This document shows, piece after piece, positions 1 through 6,288 of a DNA stretch of 8,944 nt (position 1 is the stretch's first letter; each line of letters opens with the position of its first letter). Source of the stretch: Chromatiales bacterium (lineage in GTDB: Bacteria > Pseudomonadota > Gammaproteobacteria > SZUA-152); the NCBI GenBank assembly GCA_026999335.1, contig JALTPW010000714.1, forward strand, positions 1 through 8,944. The letters are read 5' to 3'. The position numbers were made by a program, and so were the translations under genes. Under the pieces are notes generated by a model. The model searched no databases. It had not been told where the DNA came from and worked only from the letters and a program-made list of their open reading frames with translations.

Positions 1-54
1 TCCCGCCAACAACAGCACTCCGGATAGTGCCGCACTGATTTTATTGAATTTCAT
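1..54 (-). CDS. Start of a secreted protein or lipoprotein gene (partial)
   Basis: On the minus strand an ATG at 54-52 opens a frame that runs off the left edge and reads MKFNKISAALSGVLLLAG. Two early Lys residues followed by a hydrophobic Ala/Leu-rich stretch are typical of a Sec signal peptide. The visible part ends in LLLAG, so a Cys as the next residue would make this a lipobox; that residue lies outside the window. An SD-like GGAGAAAG sits at about 66-73 (minus strand), some 11 nt before the ATG. A sigma-54-like element lies about 125 nt upstream of the start. Only 18 codons are visible, so the product cannot be identified; that it is exported is an inference from the N-terminus. Confidence 0.6.
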   Translation of the reverse strand, partial: MKFNKISAALSGVLLLAG

Positions 55-177
55 AACGTTAACTTTCTCCATTATCTATTGATTATTTTTCAAAAGCTCA
101 ATTTTATATTCCCTTATACCCAGAGCACCGATAACCAACGGATTCAGAGCGCTTACATAACAAGGTTGCAGCTTATA

Positions 178-193
178 AGCATTTCTCGGGCCA
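178..193 (-). promoter_or_regulatory. Sigma-54-type -24/-12 promoter for the leftward secreted-protein gene
   Basis: Read on the minus strand the site is TGGCCCGAGAAATGCT. Compared with the sigma-54 consensus TGGCACG-N4-TTGCW it has the invariant GG and GC with exactly 10 nt between them, and only two mismatches among the defined positions. Transcription would start near base 167, giving a leader of about 110 nt before the ATG at 54. The direct repeat at 268-312 would then be centred about 120 bp upstream of the start, a usual distance for an enhancer-binding activator. The call rests on the motif match only. Confidence 0.45.
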
Positions 194-267
194 ACTGTAT
201 AAACCCTTTTGATTTCAATTGGATATAAATAATGCCGTTTATAAAAAAGCCCAAAAATCCGAAAATC

Positions 268-312
268 GTAAAAAAGACCGACATGTCATTAGTGTCAGTG
301 ATAAGTGGTGGG
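268..312 (+). repeat. Copy A of a 45-bp imperfect direct repeat (CCGACAT element)
   Basis: This stretch matches bases 571-615 at 34 of 45 positions without gaps. The best-conserved blocks are GTAAAA, ACCGACAT and AGTGATAAG, followed by GG-pyrimidine-GGG. Its position about 75-120 bp upstream of the leftward sigma-54-type promoter suggests an activator binding site. The GACATGTC inside copy A is palindromic. It does not encode a recognisable peptide. Confidence 0.5.
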
Positions 313-372
313 TGGAATGAAAAAAAGGGGGGTAGCGCGGTAAACGTATTTAAAATCACTTAAAAATCAATT

Positions 373-388
373 GGGTACAATTGTTGCG
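373..388 (+). promoter_or_regulatory. Weak rightward sigma-54-like element
   Basis: GGGTACAATTGTTGCG has GG and GC separated by 10 nt and keeps the AC and TTGC portions of the -24/-12 consensus, but it departs from it at four defined positions. It lies about 60 bp to the right of repeat copy A. No gene follows, so if it is real it would drive a non-coding transcript ending near the hairpin at 624-655. Confidence 0.22.
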
Positions 389-570
389 TGCTTGATGGGC
401 ATGGGTTTGACAATGATTGGCTTGTGTCATGACGGTCGATGACGCAAGTCAGTAAGGCAAGTCGAGATTTGATGATATTTTGTTGGTATGCCTGTAAGCT
501 ATTGATTTATAGTTATTTGAATGCAGTGGCTGTGGGGATGCTGGCTGCCTCTGTCATAAAGTTGAAAAAT

Positions 571-615
571 GTAAAATAAACCGACATTTTAATTGACTTA
601 GTGATAAGCGGCGGG
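571..615 (+). repeat. Copy B of the 45-bp imperfect direct repeat
   Basis: This is the second copy of the element at 268-312, in the same orientation and 303 bp further on. It carries TGTAAAATAAACCGACA, in which TGT and ACA form inverted ends. No sigma-54-type element with correct spacing is visible just to its right. Its original target may therefore have been lost when the region next to recX was rearranged; that is inference. Confidence 0.5.
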
Positions 616-623
616 GGTTGTGG

Positions 624-655
624 CGCCTTCAGTTTTGTTTGAAGTGGCGTTTTTT
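624..655 (+). terminator. Candidate rho-independent terminator with no obvious gene upstream
   Basis: CGCCTTCA at 624-631 can pair with TGAA plus GGCG at 640-649, with a 2-nt GT bulge and an 8-nt loop. The stem is followed directly by six T residues at 650-655. The bulge weakens the call. No protein gene ends just before it. Confidence 0.42.
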
Positions 656-693
656 CGATTAATGTCGGCAGATGATGTTCAGGATGCGGGTGG

Positions 694-712
694 CGTAACC
701 TATTGGATTACG
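694..712. repeat. Small hairpin CGTAACC/GGATTACG
   Basis: CGTAACC and GGATTACG pair with a single-base bulge around a TATT loop. The hairpin spans the stop codon of the minus-strand gene remnant at 708-845 and could be part of its 3' end or a REP-like element. There is no T tract in either direction that would make it a clear terminator. Confidence 0.25.
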
Positions 713-845
713 GTTTAAAAAATGCCCAATCGGCAAAGGTTTTGATCTCGTCCCGATTCAGCAGGATGAGCTGGTGGGTGTTGGGATTCATGCTGTGATC
801 CGTCGTGGTGTCCACTGACAGGCGGTGCAGCAGATAGCCGATCAG
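708..845 (-). pseudogene. 3' end of an unidentified minus-strand gene
   Basis: Reading leftwards, 45 codons end in TAA at 710-708. The sequence includes GYLLHRLSVDTTTDH, then MNPNTHQLILLNRDEIK, and ends ADWAFFKP. Its composition is protein-like, with no low-complexity bias. The frame stays open further right, but there it is only the antisense of recX. I therefore read it as the tail of another gene joined to the recX remnant near base 838. A short intact gene starting at Met (about 28 codons) is the alternative. I do not recognise the family. Confidence 0.3.
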
Positions 846-1278
846 TGCGCGCCGCGAGCATTCCGTCGTCGAGCTACGGCGCAAGCTGCAATCCCATACC
901 GATGGCCGTGCGAAGGCTCAGAATCTGGACACGGTGGTCATCGACGATGTACTGGCACAGCTGCAAAATGAAGGCCTGGTGAGCGATGAGCGTTTCACTG
1001 AGGCCTTTGTGCGTTATCGTAATAATAATGGTTACGGTTCACAGCGTATTCAGGCAGAATTGCGCGAGCGCGGTGTGAGTGAGAAAATAGCGCTTATCTA
1101 CCTCGACTTCGGCGATCCTCAGTGGTTTGAGCGGGCACTAAGTGTGCGCAACAAACGTTTTGGGGAAGATAAGCCGAAGGATCTCAAAGAGCGGGCCCGT
1201 CAGGCCCGTTTTCTTCAGTACCGGGGATTTACCGCCGACCAGGCCGGGCAGGTGCTGGACGGTGACATTATTGACTGA
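838..1278 (+). pseudogene. recX: recX, regulator of RecA, lacking its 5' end
   Basis: RecX binds RecA filaments and modulates recombination and the SOS response. The frame reads ISARREHSVVELRRKL, followed by the three-helix-repeat pattern ending QARFLQYRGFTADQAGQVL, which is the family's C-terminus. From just after an in-frame TAG at 835-837 the RecX similarity is continuous, but the usual first residues before the ARREHS motif are missing and no start codon precedes it. The first usable start is GTG at 934. It has no good ribosome site and would drop the first helical motif, leaving 114 aa against about 150-170 usual. recA, the normal upstream neighbour, is absent. Frame and family are certain; that the gene is non-functional is inferred. 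A terminator follows, then alaS. Confidence 0.85.
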
Positions 1279-1308
1279 GAAATTGACTGACAATTAGAGG
1301 CTTGTTGA

Positions 1309-1335
1309 GCCGGTTGTTGGCCGGCCTGTTTTTTT
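1309..1335 (+). terminator. Rho-independent terminator after recX
   Basis: GCCGG at 1309-1313 pairs with CCGGC at 1321-1325 around a 7-nt loop, followed three bases later by seven T residues at 1329-1335. It lies 30 bp after the recX stop and 23 bp before the alaS start, so it separates the two transcription units, at least in part. Confidence 0.7.
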
Positions 1336-1357
1336 ACATTTTTGAATAAAGAACACG

Positions 1358-4063
1358 ATGACAAGCGCAGAAATTCGACAACTCTTCCTCGACTACTTCC
1401 AGCAACGCGGTCACCAGATCGTACCCAGCAGCCCGCTGGTGCCGGCCAATGATTCCACCCTGCTGTTCACCAATGCCGGCATGGTGCAGTTCAAAGAGGT
1501 GTTCACCGGGCAGGAGCAGCGCCCCTACGTGCGTGCCGCCAGCTCTCAGCGCTGCGTGCGCGCCGGCGGTAAGCACAACGATCTGGAAAATGTCGGCTAT
1601 ACCGCGCGTCATCACACCTTCTTCGAGATGTTGGGCAATTTCAGTTTTGGTGACTATTTCAAGCGTGAGGCCATTCAATACGCCTGGGAGTTTCTTACCG
1701 AAGTGGCCAAGCTGCCGCCGGAGCGCCTGTGGATCACGGTCTACGCAGACGATGATGAAGCGGCGAATATCTGGCTGAAAGAGATCGGTGTTGCCGCCGA
1801 GCGTTTTTCCCGCATCGGCGACAAACCCGGCGGCAAGCGCTACGAGAGCGACAATTTCTGGTCCATGGGCGATACCGGCCCCTGCGGCCCCTGTTCGGAA
1901 ATCTTCTACGACCACGGTGCCGATGTTGCAGGCGGCCCACCCGGTACTCCTGAGGAAGACGGTGACCGCTACATCGAGATCTGGAACCTGGTGTTCATGC
2001 AATACGACCGCGATGCCGCAGGCAAGATGAACCCGCTGCCGCATCCCTCCGTGGATACCGGCATGGGACTGGAGCGACTTGCTGCCGTGTTGCAGGGGGT
2101 GCGCAACAATTACGATATCGACCTGTTCCAGCATCTTATTGCCGCCATTGCCAAGCTGGCCGGGCAGAAAGACCTTGCCAACACCTCCCGGCGTGGCGTC
2201 ATTCCCGGCGTCCCTGCCTTCCACGACATGCGCACGTCCCTGAACGTTATCGCCGATCACATCCGCGCCTGTGCCTTTCTCGTTACCGACGGCGTGGTGC
2301 CGTCCAACGAAGGCCGCGGCTATGTACTGCGCCGCATCATCCGCCGTGCTATCCGCCATGGCCACAAGCTGGGTCTGCGCGAGTCTTTCTTTTATCAGCT
2401 CGTGGGGCCGCTGTGTGAGGTGATGGGCGACGCCTATCCGGAATTGGTGAAAACCCGGCCACAGGTGGAACAGGTACTGAGGCAGGAGGAAGAGCGCTTC
2501 GCCGAGACCCTGGATCATGGTATGGCCATCTTGGAGGAAACCATCGACGGTCTCGGTGGTTCGGTGATTCCCGGCGAGACCGTGTTCAAGCTCTACGACA
2601 CCTATGGTTTTCCCGTCGATCTTACCGCTGACATCGCCCGTGAGCGCGGCCTGAGTCTGGACATGGCAGGCTTTGAGCGCGAGATGGCGGCGCAGCGTGA
2701 GCGTGCGCGAGCTGCCAGTAACTTTAACGTCTCGGCAAATCTCGCCTCATTAAAGCTAACTTCTCATAACGCAACGATAATGTGCGAACCCCGCACCGAA
2801 TTCACCGGCTACGAACGCCTCGAAGACGAAGGCAGAGTCCTTGCGTTGTTTCGTGACGGCGAGTCCACCGAACTGCTGGGCGAGGGCGACGAAGGCCTGC
2901 TGTTGCTGGATCGCACGCCATTTTACGCTGAATCCGGCGGCCAGGCCGGCGACCACGGTGTACTGCGTGTGGGTGATGCCGAGCTGGTGGTGCTGGATAC
3001 GCAGAAGCAGGGTGATGCTTTTCTGCACCGGATACGTGTGCAAAAGGGTGGGGTGGCGGTTGGAGATAAGCTTGAGGCGTGCGTAGATAAACAGCGTCGC
3101 CGACAGATCGCCGATAATCATTCTGCTACGCATTTGCTGCACGCCGCTCTGCGCCAGGTTCTCGGTGAGCACGTGCAACAGAAAGGCTCGCTGGTGGAGG
3201 CTGATCGCCTGCGCTTCGACTTCTCTCACTTCGATGCACTGACGCTGGAGCATCTGGCGCAGATCGAGGCGCTGGTCAACGCGCAGATTCGCGCCAATCT
3301 GGCAGTGGAAATCCGGCTTATGTCCACGGACGAGGCCAAGGCCTCCGGCGCCATGGCGCTGTTCGGTGAGAAATACGGCGATGTCGTGCGCGTGCTGTCC
3401 ATGGGCGATTTTTCCGTGGAGCTGTGCGGCGGTACCCACGTCGCGCGCACCGGTGATATCGGCCTGTTCAAGATCGTCTCCGAGGGCGGTGTGGCCGCCG
3501 GGGTGCGCCGCATCGAGGCCGTGGCCGGCGAAGCCGCGCTGCGTTACATCGATAAAACGGAAAAGAACCTGCAATGCATCGCCGTGTTGCTGAAGGCTGA
3601 TACCGGCATTGTCGTGTCCAAGGTGCAGGCGCTGCTGGAGCGTGCACGCGGATTGGAAAAAGACGTCGAACAGCTGAAGGCGAAGCTGGCCAGCAGTCAG
3701 GGCGGTGATCTGGCGGCGCAGGCGGTGGATATCGACGGCATCAAGGTGTTGGCGGCAAAGCTGGACGGCGTCGATGCCAAATCGTTGCGCGACACTGTGG
3801 ATCAGCTAAAGAACAAGTTGGGGCATGCCGCGGTGGTGCTGGCGGCGGTGGACGGCGACAAGGTCAGTCTGGTGGCGGGTGTTACCAAGGGCGAAACGAA
3901 ACGCCTGCGTGCCGGTGATCTAGTCAACAGCGTTGCCCAGCAGGTAGGCGGCAAGGGCGGCGGCCGTCCCGACCTGGCGATGGCCGGTGGCAAGGATCCG
4001 GCCGGGCTGGATGCCGCCTTGCAGGCAGTGCCGGAATGGGTGCGCAACCGCCTTGGCGGCTGA
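1358..4063 (+). CDS. alaS: Alanyl-tRNA synthetase
   Basis: A class II synthetase that charges tRNA-Ala with alanine in the cytoplasm and hydrolyses mischarged Ser- and Gly-tRNA-Ala. At 901 aa it is slightly longer than the usual 870-880. The catalytic core is shown by CVRAGGKHNDLENVG and HTFFEMLGNFSFGDYFK at about residues 66-102, by FWSMGDTGPCGPCSEI at 167-182 and by VDTGMGLERL at 232-241. The editing domain carries its zinc and catalytic signature as H588-SAT-H592 and C690-GGT-H694. A coiled stretch around 740-765 and the C-Ala domain with VGGKGGGRPDLAMAGG complete the protein. Residues about 457-477 form an extra linker of lower GC between the tRNA-recognition and editing parts. The start at 1358 gives the expected MTSAEIRQLFLDYF N-terminus; the ribosome site is weak (AAAGAA). 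The gene looks intact. Confidence 0.98.
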   Translation: MTSAEIRQLFLDYFQQRGHQIVPSSPLVPANDSTLLFTNAGMVQFKEVFTGQEQRPYVRAASSQRCVRAGGKHNDLENVGYTARHHTFFEMLGNFSFGDYFKREAIQYAWEFLTEVAKLPPERLWITVYADDDEAANIWLKEIGVAAERFSRIGDKPGGKRYESDNFWSMGDTGPCGPCSEIFYDHGADVAGGPPGTPEEDGDRYIEIWNLVFMQYDRDAAGKMNPLPHPSVDTGMGLERLAAVLQGVRNNYDIDLFQHLIAAIAKLAGQKDLANTSRRGVIPGVPAFHDMRTSLNVIADHIRACAFLVTDGVVPSNEGRGYVLRRIIRRAIRHGHKLGLRESFFYQLVGPLCEVMGDAYPELVKTRPQVEQVLRQEEERFAETLDHGMAILEETIDGLGGSVIPGETVFKLYDTYGFPVDLTADIARERGLSLDMAGFEREMAAQRERARAASNFNVSANLASLKLTSHNATIMCEPRTEFTGYERLEDEGRVLALFRDGESTELLGEGDEGLLLLDRTPFYAESGGQAGDHGVLRVGDAELVVLDTQKQGDAFLHRIRVQKGGVAVGDKLEACVDKQRRRQIADNHSATHLLHAALRQVLGEHVQQKGSLVEADRLRFDFSHFDALTLEHLAQIEALVNAQIRANLAVEIRLMSTDEAKASGAMALFGEKYGDVVRVLSMGDFSVELCGGTHVARTGDIGLFKIVSEGGVAAGVRRIEAVAGEAALRYIDKTEKNLQCIAVLLKADTGIVVSKVQALLERARGLEKDVEQLKAKLASSQGGDLAAQAVDIDGIKVLAAKLDGVDAKSLRDTVDQLKNKLGHAAVVLAAVDGDKVSLVAGVTKGETKRLRAGDLVNSVAQQVGGKGGGRPDLAMAGGKDPAGLDAALQAVPEWVRNRLGG

Positions 4064-4088
4064 CACAGATATACTCTGCACCCTTTAT

Positions 4089-4114
4089 AGTTTGTAGGGA
4101 TATGCCTACAAATT
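4089..4114. repeat. Inverted repeat between alaS and lysC
   Basis: TTTGTAGG at 4091-4098 and CCTACAAA at 4105-4112 form a perfect 8-bp stem around a 6-nt GATATG loop. A G-U and an A-T pair extend it to 10 bp. It lies 25 bp after the alaS stop and 60 bp before the lysC start. There is no T run behind it, so it is either a weak terminator for alaS or a binding site or attenuator in the lysC leader. Confidence 0.45.
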
Positions 4115-4173
4115 GTCTTTATGTGGGCACAAAACTAGTGTTTAATACCCGGGCTTTTGAATCAGTCTAAATT

Positions 4174-5406
4174 ATGGCTCTAATCGTACAGAAATATGGT
4201 GGTAGCTCGGTCGGTTCCGTGGAGCGCATACAGTGCGTGGCGGAAAAGATCGCAGGATTTCGGGATCAGGGCCATGCTGTAGTGGTGGTGGTTTCCGCCA
4301 TGAGCGGCGAGACCAACCGGCTGGTGGGATTGGCAAAGGCTATTGTGTCGCAGCCCGATGCACGTGAATATGACGTGCTGCTGTCGACCGGTGAGCAGGT
4401 GACCATCGCGCTGCTGGCGATGGCGTTGAAGCAGCGTGGCTGCCCGGCGCGTTCCTTCACGGGCGGTCAGGTACGAATTCTTACCGATAGTGCGCACAAC
4501 AAGGCGCGGATCAAGGATATCGAGCGGCGGAACATGGATGATGCCCTGTCCGCTGGGCAGGTGGTGGTGGTGGCCGGTTTTCAGGGTGTTGATGAAAACG
4601 GCAGCATCACGACGTTAGGGCGCGGTGGATCGGATACGACCGCCGTGGCTCTGGCCGCGGCCCTGGAGGCCGATGAGTGTCAGATTTACACCGACGTGGA
4701 TGGCGTCTATACCACGGATCCTCGTGTGGTGCCGGAGGCCCGGCGCCTTGATCGCATTACCTTTGAGGAGATGTTGGAGATGGCGAGTCTGGGCTCCAAG
4801 GTGTTGCAGATTCGCGCCGTTGAGTTCGCTGGCAAATACAACGTACCGCTACGGGTGCTGTCCAGCTTTGCAGAGGGTGGCGGTACGCTCATTAGCTACG
4901 AGGAAGAGGGTATGGAACAGGCGGTGATATCCGGTATTGCCTTTAACCGGGATGAGGCCAAGCTGACGGTGTTGGGCGTACCGGATCATCCGGGTGTCGC
5001 CTCGCAGATTCTTGGCCCCATCGGCGCAGCCAATATCGAAGTGGATATGATTATCCAGAATGTCGCCGCAGATGGCACCACGGACTTTACCTTCACCGTC
5101 CACCGCAACGATTTCGAGAAGACCACGGTGGTGCTGGAAAAGATTGCCGTCGAGTTGGGGGCGCGTGAGGTGGCTGGTGATAACAAGATTGTAAAGATCT
5201 CCCTGGTGGGGGTTGGCATGCGTTCGCACGCCGGCATCGCCGGGAAGATGTTTGAACTCTTGGCCAAGGAGGGGATCAATATTCGCATGATTTCCACATC
5301 CGAAATCAAGGTGTCGGTCGTCGTTGACGAAAAATACCTCGAACTGGGTGTACGGGCCTTGCATAGTGGTTTTGCGCTTGAGCAGGCCATTGAAGTAATG
5401 GATTGA
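4174..5406 (+). CDS. lysC: Aspartate kinase with two ACT domains
   Basis: Phosphorylates L-aspartate with ATP, the first committed step to lysine, threonine, methionine and diaminopimelate. The amino-acid kinase domain covers about residues 1-230: KYGGSSVG at 7-14, STGEQV at 71-76, FTGGQ at 95-99, TTLGRGGSDTT at 146-156 and YTDVDGVYTTDPR at 172-184. Two ACT domains follow at about 265-340 (LTVLGVPDHPGVAS onwards) and 345-410 (KISLVGVGMRSHAGIAGKMF onwards); in this family they mediate feedback inhibition by lysine and/or threonine. The 410 aa match the single-function type of about 405-412 aa; there is no fused homoserine dehydrogenase. The start is fixed by the family N-terminus MALIVQKYGGSSVG; the ribosome site is weak. 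An in-frame ATG at Met247 has a strong ribosome site and may give a beta subunit. Confidence 0.97.
   Translation: MALIVQKYGGSSVGSVERIQCVAEKIAGFRDQGHAVVVVVSAMSGETNRLVGLAKAIVSQPDAREYDVLLSTGEQVTIALLAMALKQRGCPARSFTGGQVRILTDSAHNKARIKDIERRNMDDALSAGQVVVVAGFQGVDENGSITTLGRGGSDTTAVALAAALEADECQIYTDVDGVYTTDPRVVPEARRLDRITFEEMLEMASLGSKVLQIRAVEFAGKYNVPLRVLSSFAEGGGTLISYEEEGMEQAVISGIAFNRDEAKLTVLGVPDHPGVASQILGPIGAANIEVDMIIQNVAADGTTDFTFTVHRNDFEKTTVVLEKIAVELGAREVAGDNKIVKISLVGVGMRSHAGIAGKMFELLAKEGINIRMISTSEIKVSVVVDEKYLELGVRALHSGFALEQAIEVMD
4901..4914 (+). promoter_or_regulatory. Possible internal ribosome binding site and start for an aspartokinase beta subunit
   Basis: AGGAAGAGGG lies directly before an in-frame ATG at 4912, which is Met247 of LysC, with the AGGA core 7 nt from the start. 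This is a better ribosome site than that of the full-length gene. The product would be the last 164 residues, namely both ACT domains. An alpha2beta2 aspartokinase with an in-frame beta start near residue 250 is known in Corynebacterium and Bacillus. Use here is inferred; the purine-rich codons for EEEG could produce the match by chance. Confidence 0.35.
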
Positions 5407-5495
5407 TGCTGTGGTGTGTATCGCACCGTAGTTGTGTTGTTGTGTTATAGCTGTGCTGTAGTTGCGAAGAGCAGCAAAGAAAAATTGGTAATTAA

Positions 5496-5524
5496 TTGAA
5501 GTTCCGGCCATTTGGGCCGATAGC
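5496..5524 (+). promoter_or_regulatory. Possible sigma-70 promoter for csrA
   Basis: TTGAAG at 5496-5501 and GATAGC at 5519-5524 are 17 bp apart. The -10 is a poor match, so this is only the best candidate in the 178-bp lysC-csrA gap. A GGCC/GGCC palindromic hairpin lies in the spacer. Confidence 0.2.
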
Positions 5525-5584
5525 TCCGACGACGCGCACCCAGTCAGGTTGCGATCGGGAGATTTAAAAACAAGGAGAAATATA

Positions 5585-5776
5585 ATGTTAATTCTGACGC
5601 GGCGTGTTGGCGAGTCTTTGATCATTGGTGATGACATCACCATTACCGTCCTTGGTGTGAAGGGCAATCAGGTGCGAATTGGTGTTAATGCACCAAAGGA
5701 GATTTCCGTGCATCGTGAAGAGATCTATGAGCGGATCCAGCGCGAGAAAGAGCAGGAAGAAGGCTCGTCACTCTGA
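5585..5776 (+). CDS. csrA: Carbon storage regulator CsrA (RsmA)
   Basis: A small dimeric RNA-binding protein that recognises GGA in hairpin loops of mRNA leaders and usually represses translation of stationary-phase, motility or biofilm genes. The 63-aa product is close to the usual 61-65 and nearly identical in pattern to enterobacterial CsrA: MLILTRRVGESLIIGDD at the start, VKGNQVRIGVNAPKE in the middle, and HREEIYERIQ. The RNA-contact residues L4, R6, R7 and R44 are present. I chose the ATG at 5585, not the upstream in-frame ATG at 5549, because AAGGAG at 5572-5577 is spaced 7 nt from it and the family begins MLILTRR. Two GGA triplets, at 5558-5560 and 5574-5576 (the second in the ribosome site), would allow autorepression, as known for csrA in E. 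coli. The lysC-csrA-tRNA-Ser order is conserved in gammaproteobacteria. Confidence 0.98.
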   Translation: MLILTRRVGESLIIGDDITITVLGVKGNQVRIGVNAPKEISVHREEIYERIQREKEQEEGSSL

Positions 5777-5793
5777 GGTCGATTCTTCACTGA

Positions 5794-5822
5794 GCAGGTG
5801 TTGACGCAAGGCCGGCACCTGC
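5794..5822. repeat. Inverted repeat downstream of csrA
   Basis: GCAGGTG at 5794-5800 and CACCTGC at 5816-5822 form a perfect 7-bp stem with a 15-nt loop, 17 bp after the csrA stop. No T tract follows, so it may be a 3'-end stabilising or rho-assisted structure, not an intrinsic terminator. Confidence 0.35.
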
Positions 5823-5985
5823 CACTGACTCGTTCAAAAAATGTTGTGACCGAGTAAATTTTACCTTCATCGCCGGGAATTTTTGTTTTCTGCCCGTTTC
5901 TTGCCGGAAATGGGTTTCCTAATCAGCGTATTTTTGGGAGAATAGCCGCCCTGTCGGGTTGATCGGCAGTGGGTGTCAATCACCT

Positions 5986-6075
5986 GGAGAGCTGGCCGAG
6001 TGGCTGAAGGCGCGCCCCTGCTAAGGGCGTATGGGTTAACGCCCATCGAGGGTTCGAATCCCTCGCTCTCCGCCA
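5986..6075 (+). tRNA. tRNA-Ser (anticodon GCU)
   Basis: Acceptor arms GGAGAGC at 5986-5992 and GCTCTCC at 6065-6071 pair fully, followed by G and an encoded CCA. The anticodon loop CTGCTAA places GCT at 6020-6022, which reads AGC and AGU serine codons. A long variable arm (GTATGGGTTAACGCCCATC) and the T-arm GGGTTCGAATCCC are present, as expected for a class II tRNA. It stands between csrA and tRNA-Arg as in many gammaproteobacteria. Confidence 0.97.
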
Positions 6076-6118
6076 TTATCTTTGCGCGGATCTGGTGTGC
6101 CAAATTCGCTCCACGACC

Positions 6119-6148
6119 TTGAAAAAGGGGAGCGAAAACGGGTATAGT
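6119..6148 (+). promoter_or_regulatory. Sigma-70 promoter of tRNA-Arg
   Basis: TTGAAA at 6119-6124 and TATAGT at 6143-6148 are separated by 18 bp. They are followed by the GC-rich discriminator CCGCCCC, which is typical of stringently controlled stable-RNA promoters. The start would lie about 35 bp before the mature tRNA. Confidence 0.65.
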
Positions 6149-6192
6149 CCGCCCCTCCCGTGACTTCGCTCACTGGAAAACAGTTTTACTGC

Positions 6193-6269
6193 GCGCTCGT
6201 AGCTCAGCTGGATAGAGTACCTGGCTACGAACCAGGCGGTCGGAGGTTCGAATCCTCCCGAGCGCGCCA
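6193..6269 (+). tRNA. tRNA-Arg (anticodon ACG)
   Basis: Acceptor arms GCGCTCG at 6193-6199 and CGAGCGC at 6259-6265 pair perfectly, followed by G and an encoded CCA. The D-arm AGCTCAGCTGGATAGAGT and the T-arm GGAGGTTCGAATCCTCC are standard. The anticodon loop CTACGAA has ACG at 6227-6229, which is normally edited to ICG to read CGU, CGC and CGA. It is the last conserved gene before accessory DNA, and its 3' end is a plausible integration site. Confidence 0.97.
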
Positions 6270-6288
6270 TTTTTACTAGTTAAATCAG

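Larger units (their letters stand above)
55..707. other. AT-rich region without an intact gene
   Basis: No reading frame in this stretch has a convincing start, ribosome binding site and protein-like composition. A 68-codon minus-strand frame at 153-359 contains a hydrophobic run but covers the regulatory repeats and lacks a ribosome site, so I do not call it. What the stretch holds is regulatory-looking: a leftward sigma-54-type element, two copies of a CCGACAT-containing repeat, a weaker rightward sigma-54-like match at 373-388, and a hairpin with a T tail at 624-655. Confidence 0.6.

Noticed and set aside
153..359. 68-codon minus-strand frame with a hydrophobic run
   Set aside because: It overlaps the repeat element and the sigma-54-type promoter, lacks a ribosome site, and its composition reflects AT-rich non-coding DNA.
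1334..2518. Long minus-strand open frame of 394 codons opposite alaS
   Set aside because: It is the antisense shadow of the GC-rich alaS coding frame, which has full family similarity on the plus strand. The minus frame shows no motif.
4064..4173. Lysine riboswitch upstream of lysC
   Set aside because: The gap is only 110 bp and shows one simple stem, too small for the multi-helix lysine aptamer.
4849..5667. Minus-strand open frame of 272 codons over lysC and csrA
   Set aside because: It crosses two well-supported plus-strand genes and their gap, and has no recognisable domain.
5867..6270. Two minus-strand frames with GFEPS or GFEPPTAW motifs
   Set aside because: These are translations of tRNA-Ser and tRNA-Arg antisense, a well-known annotation artefact.
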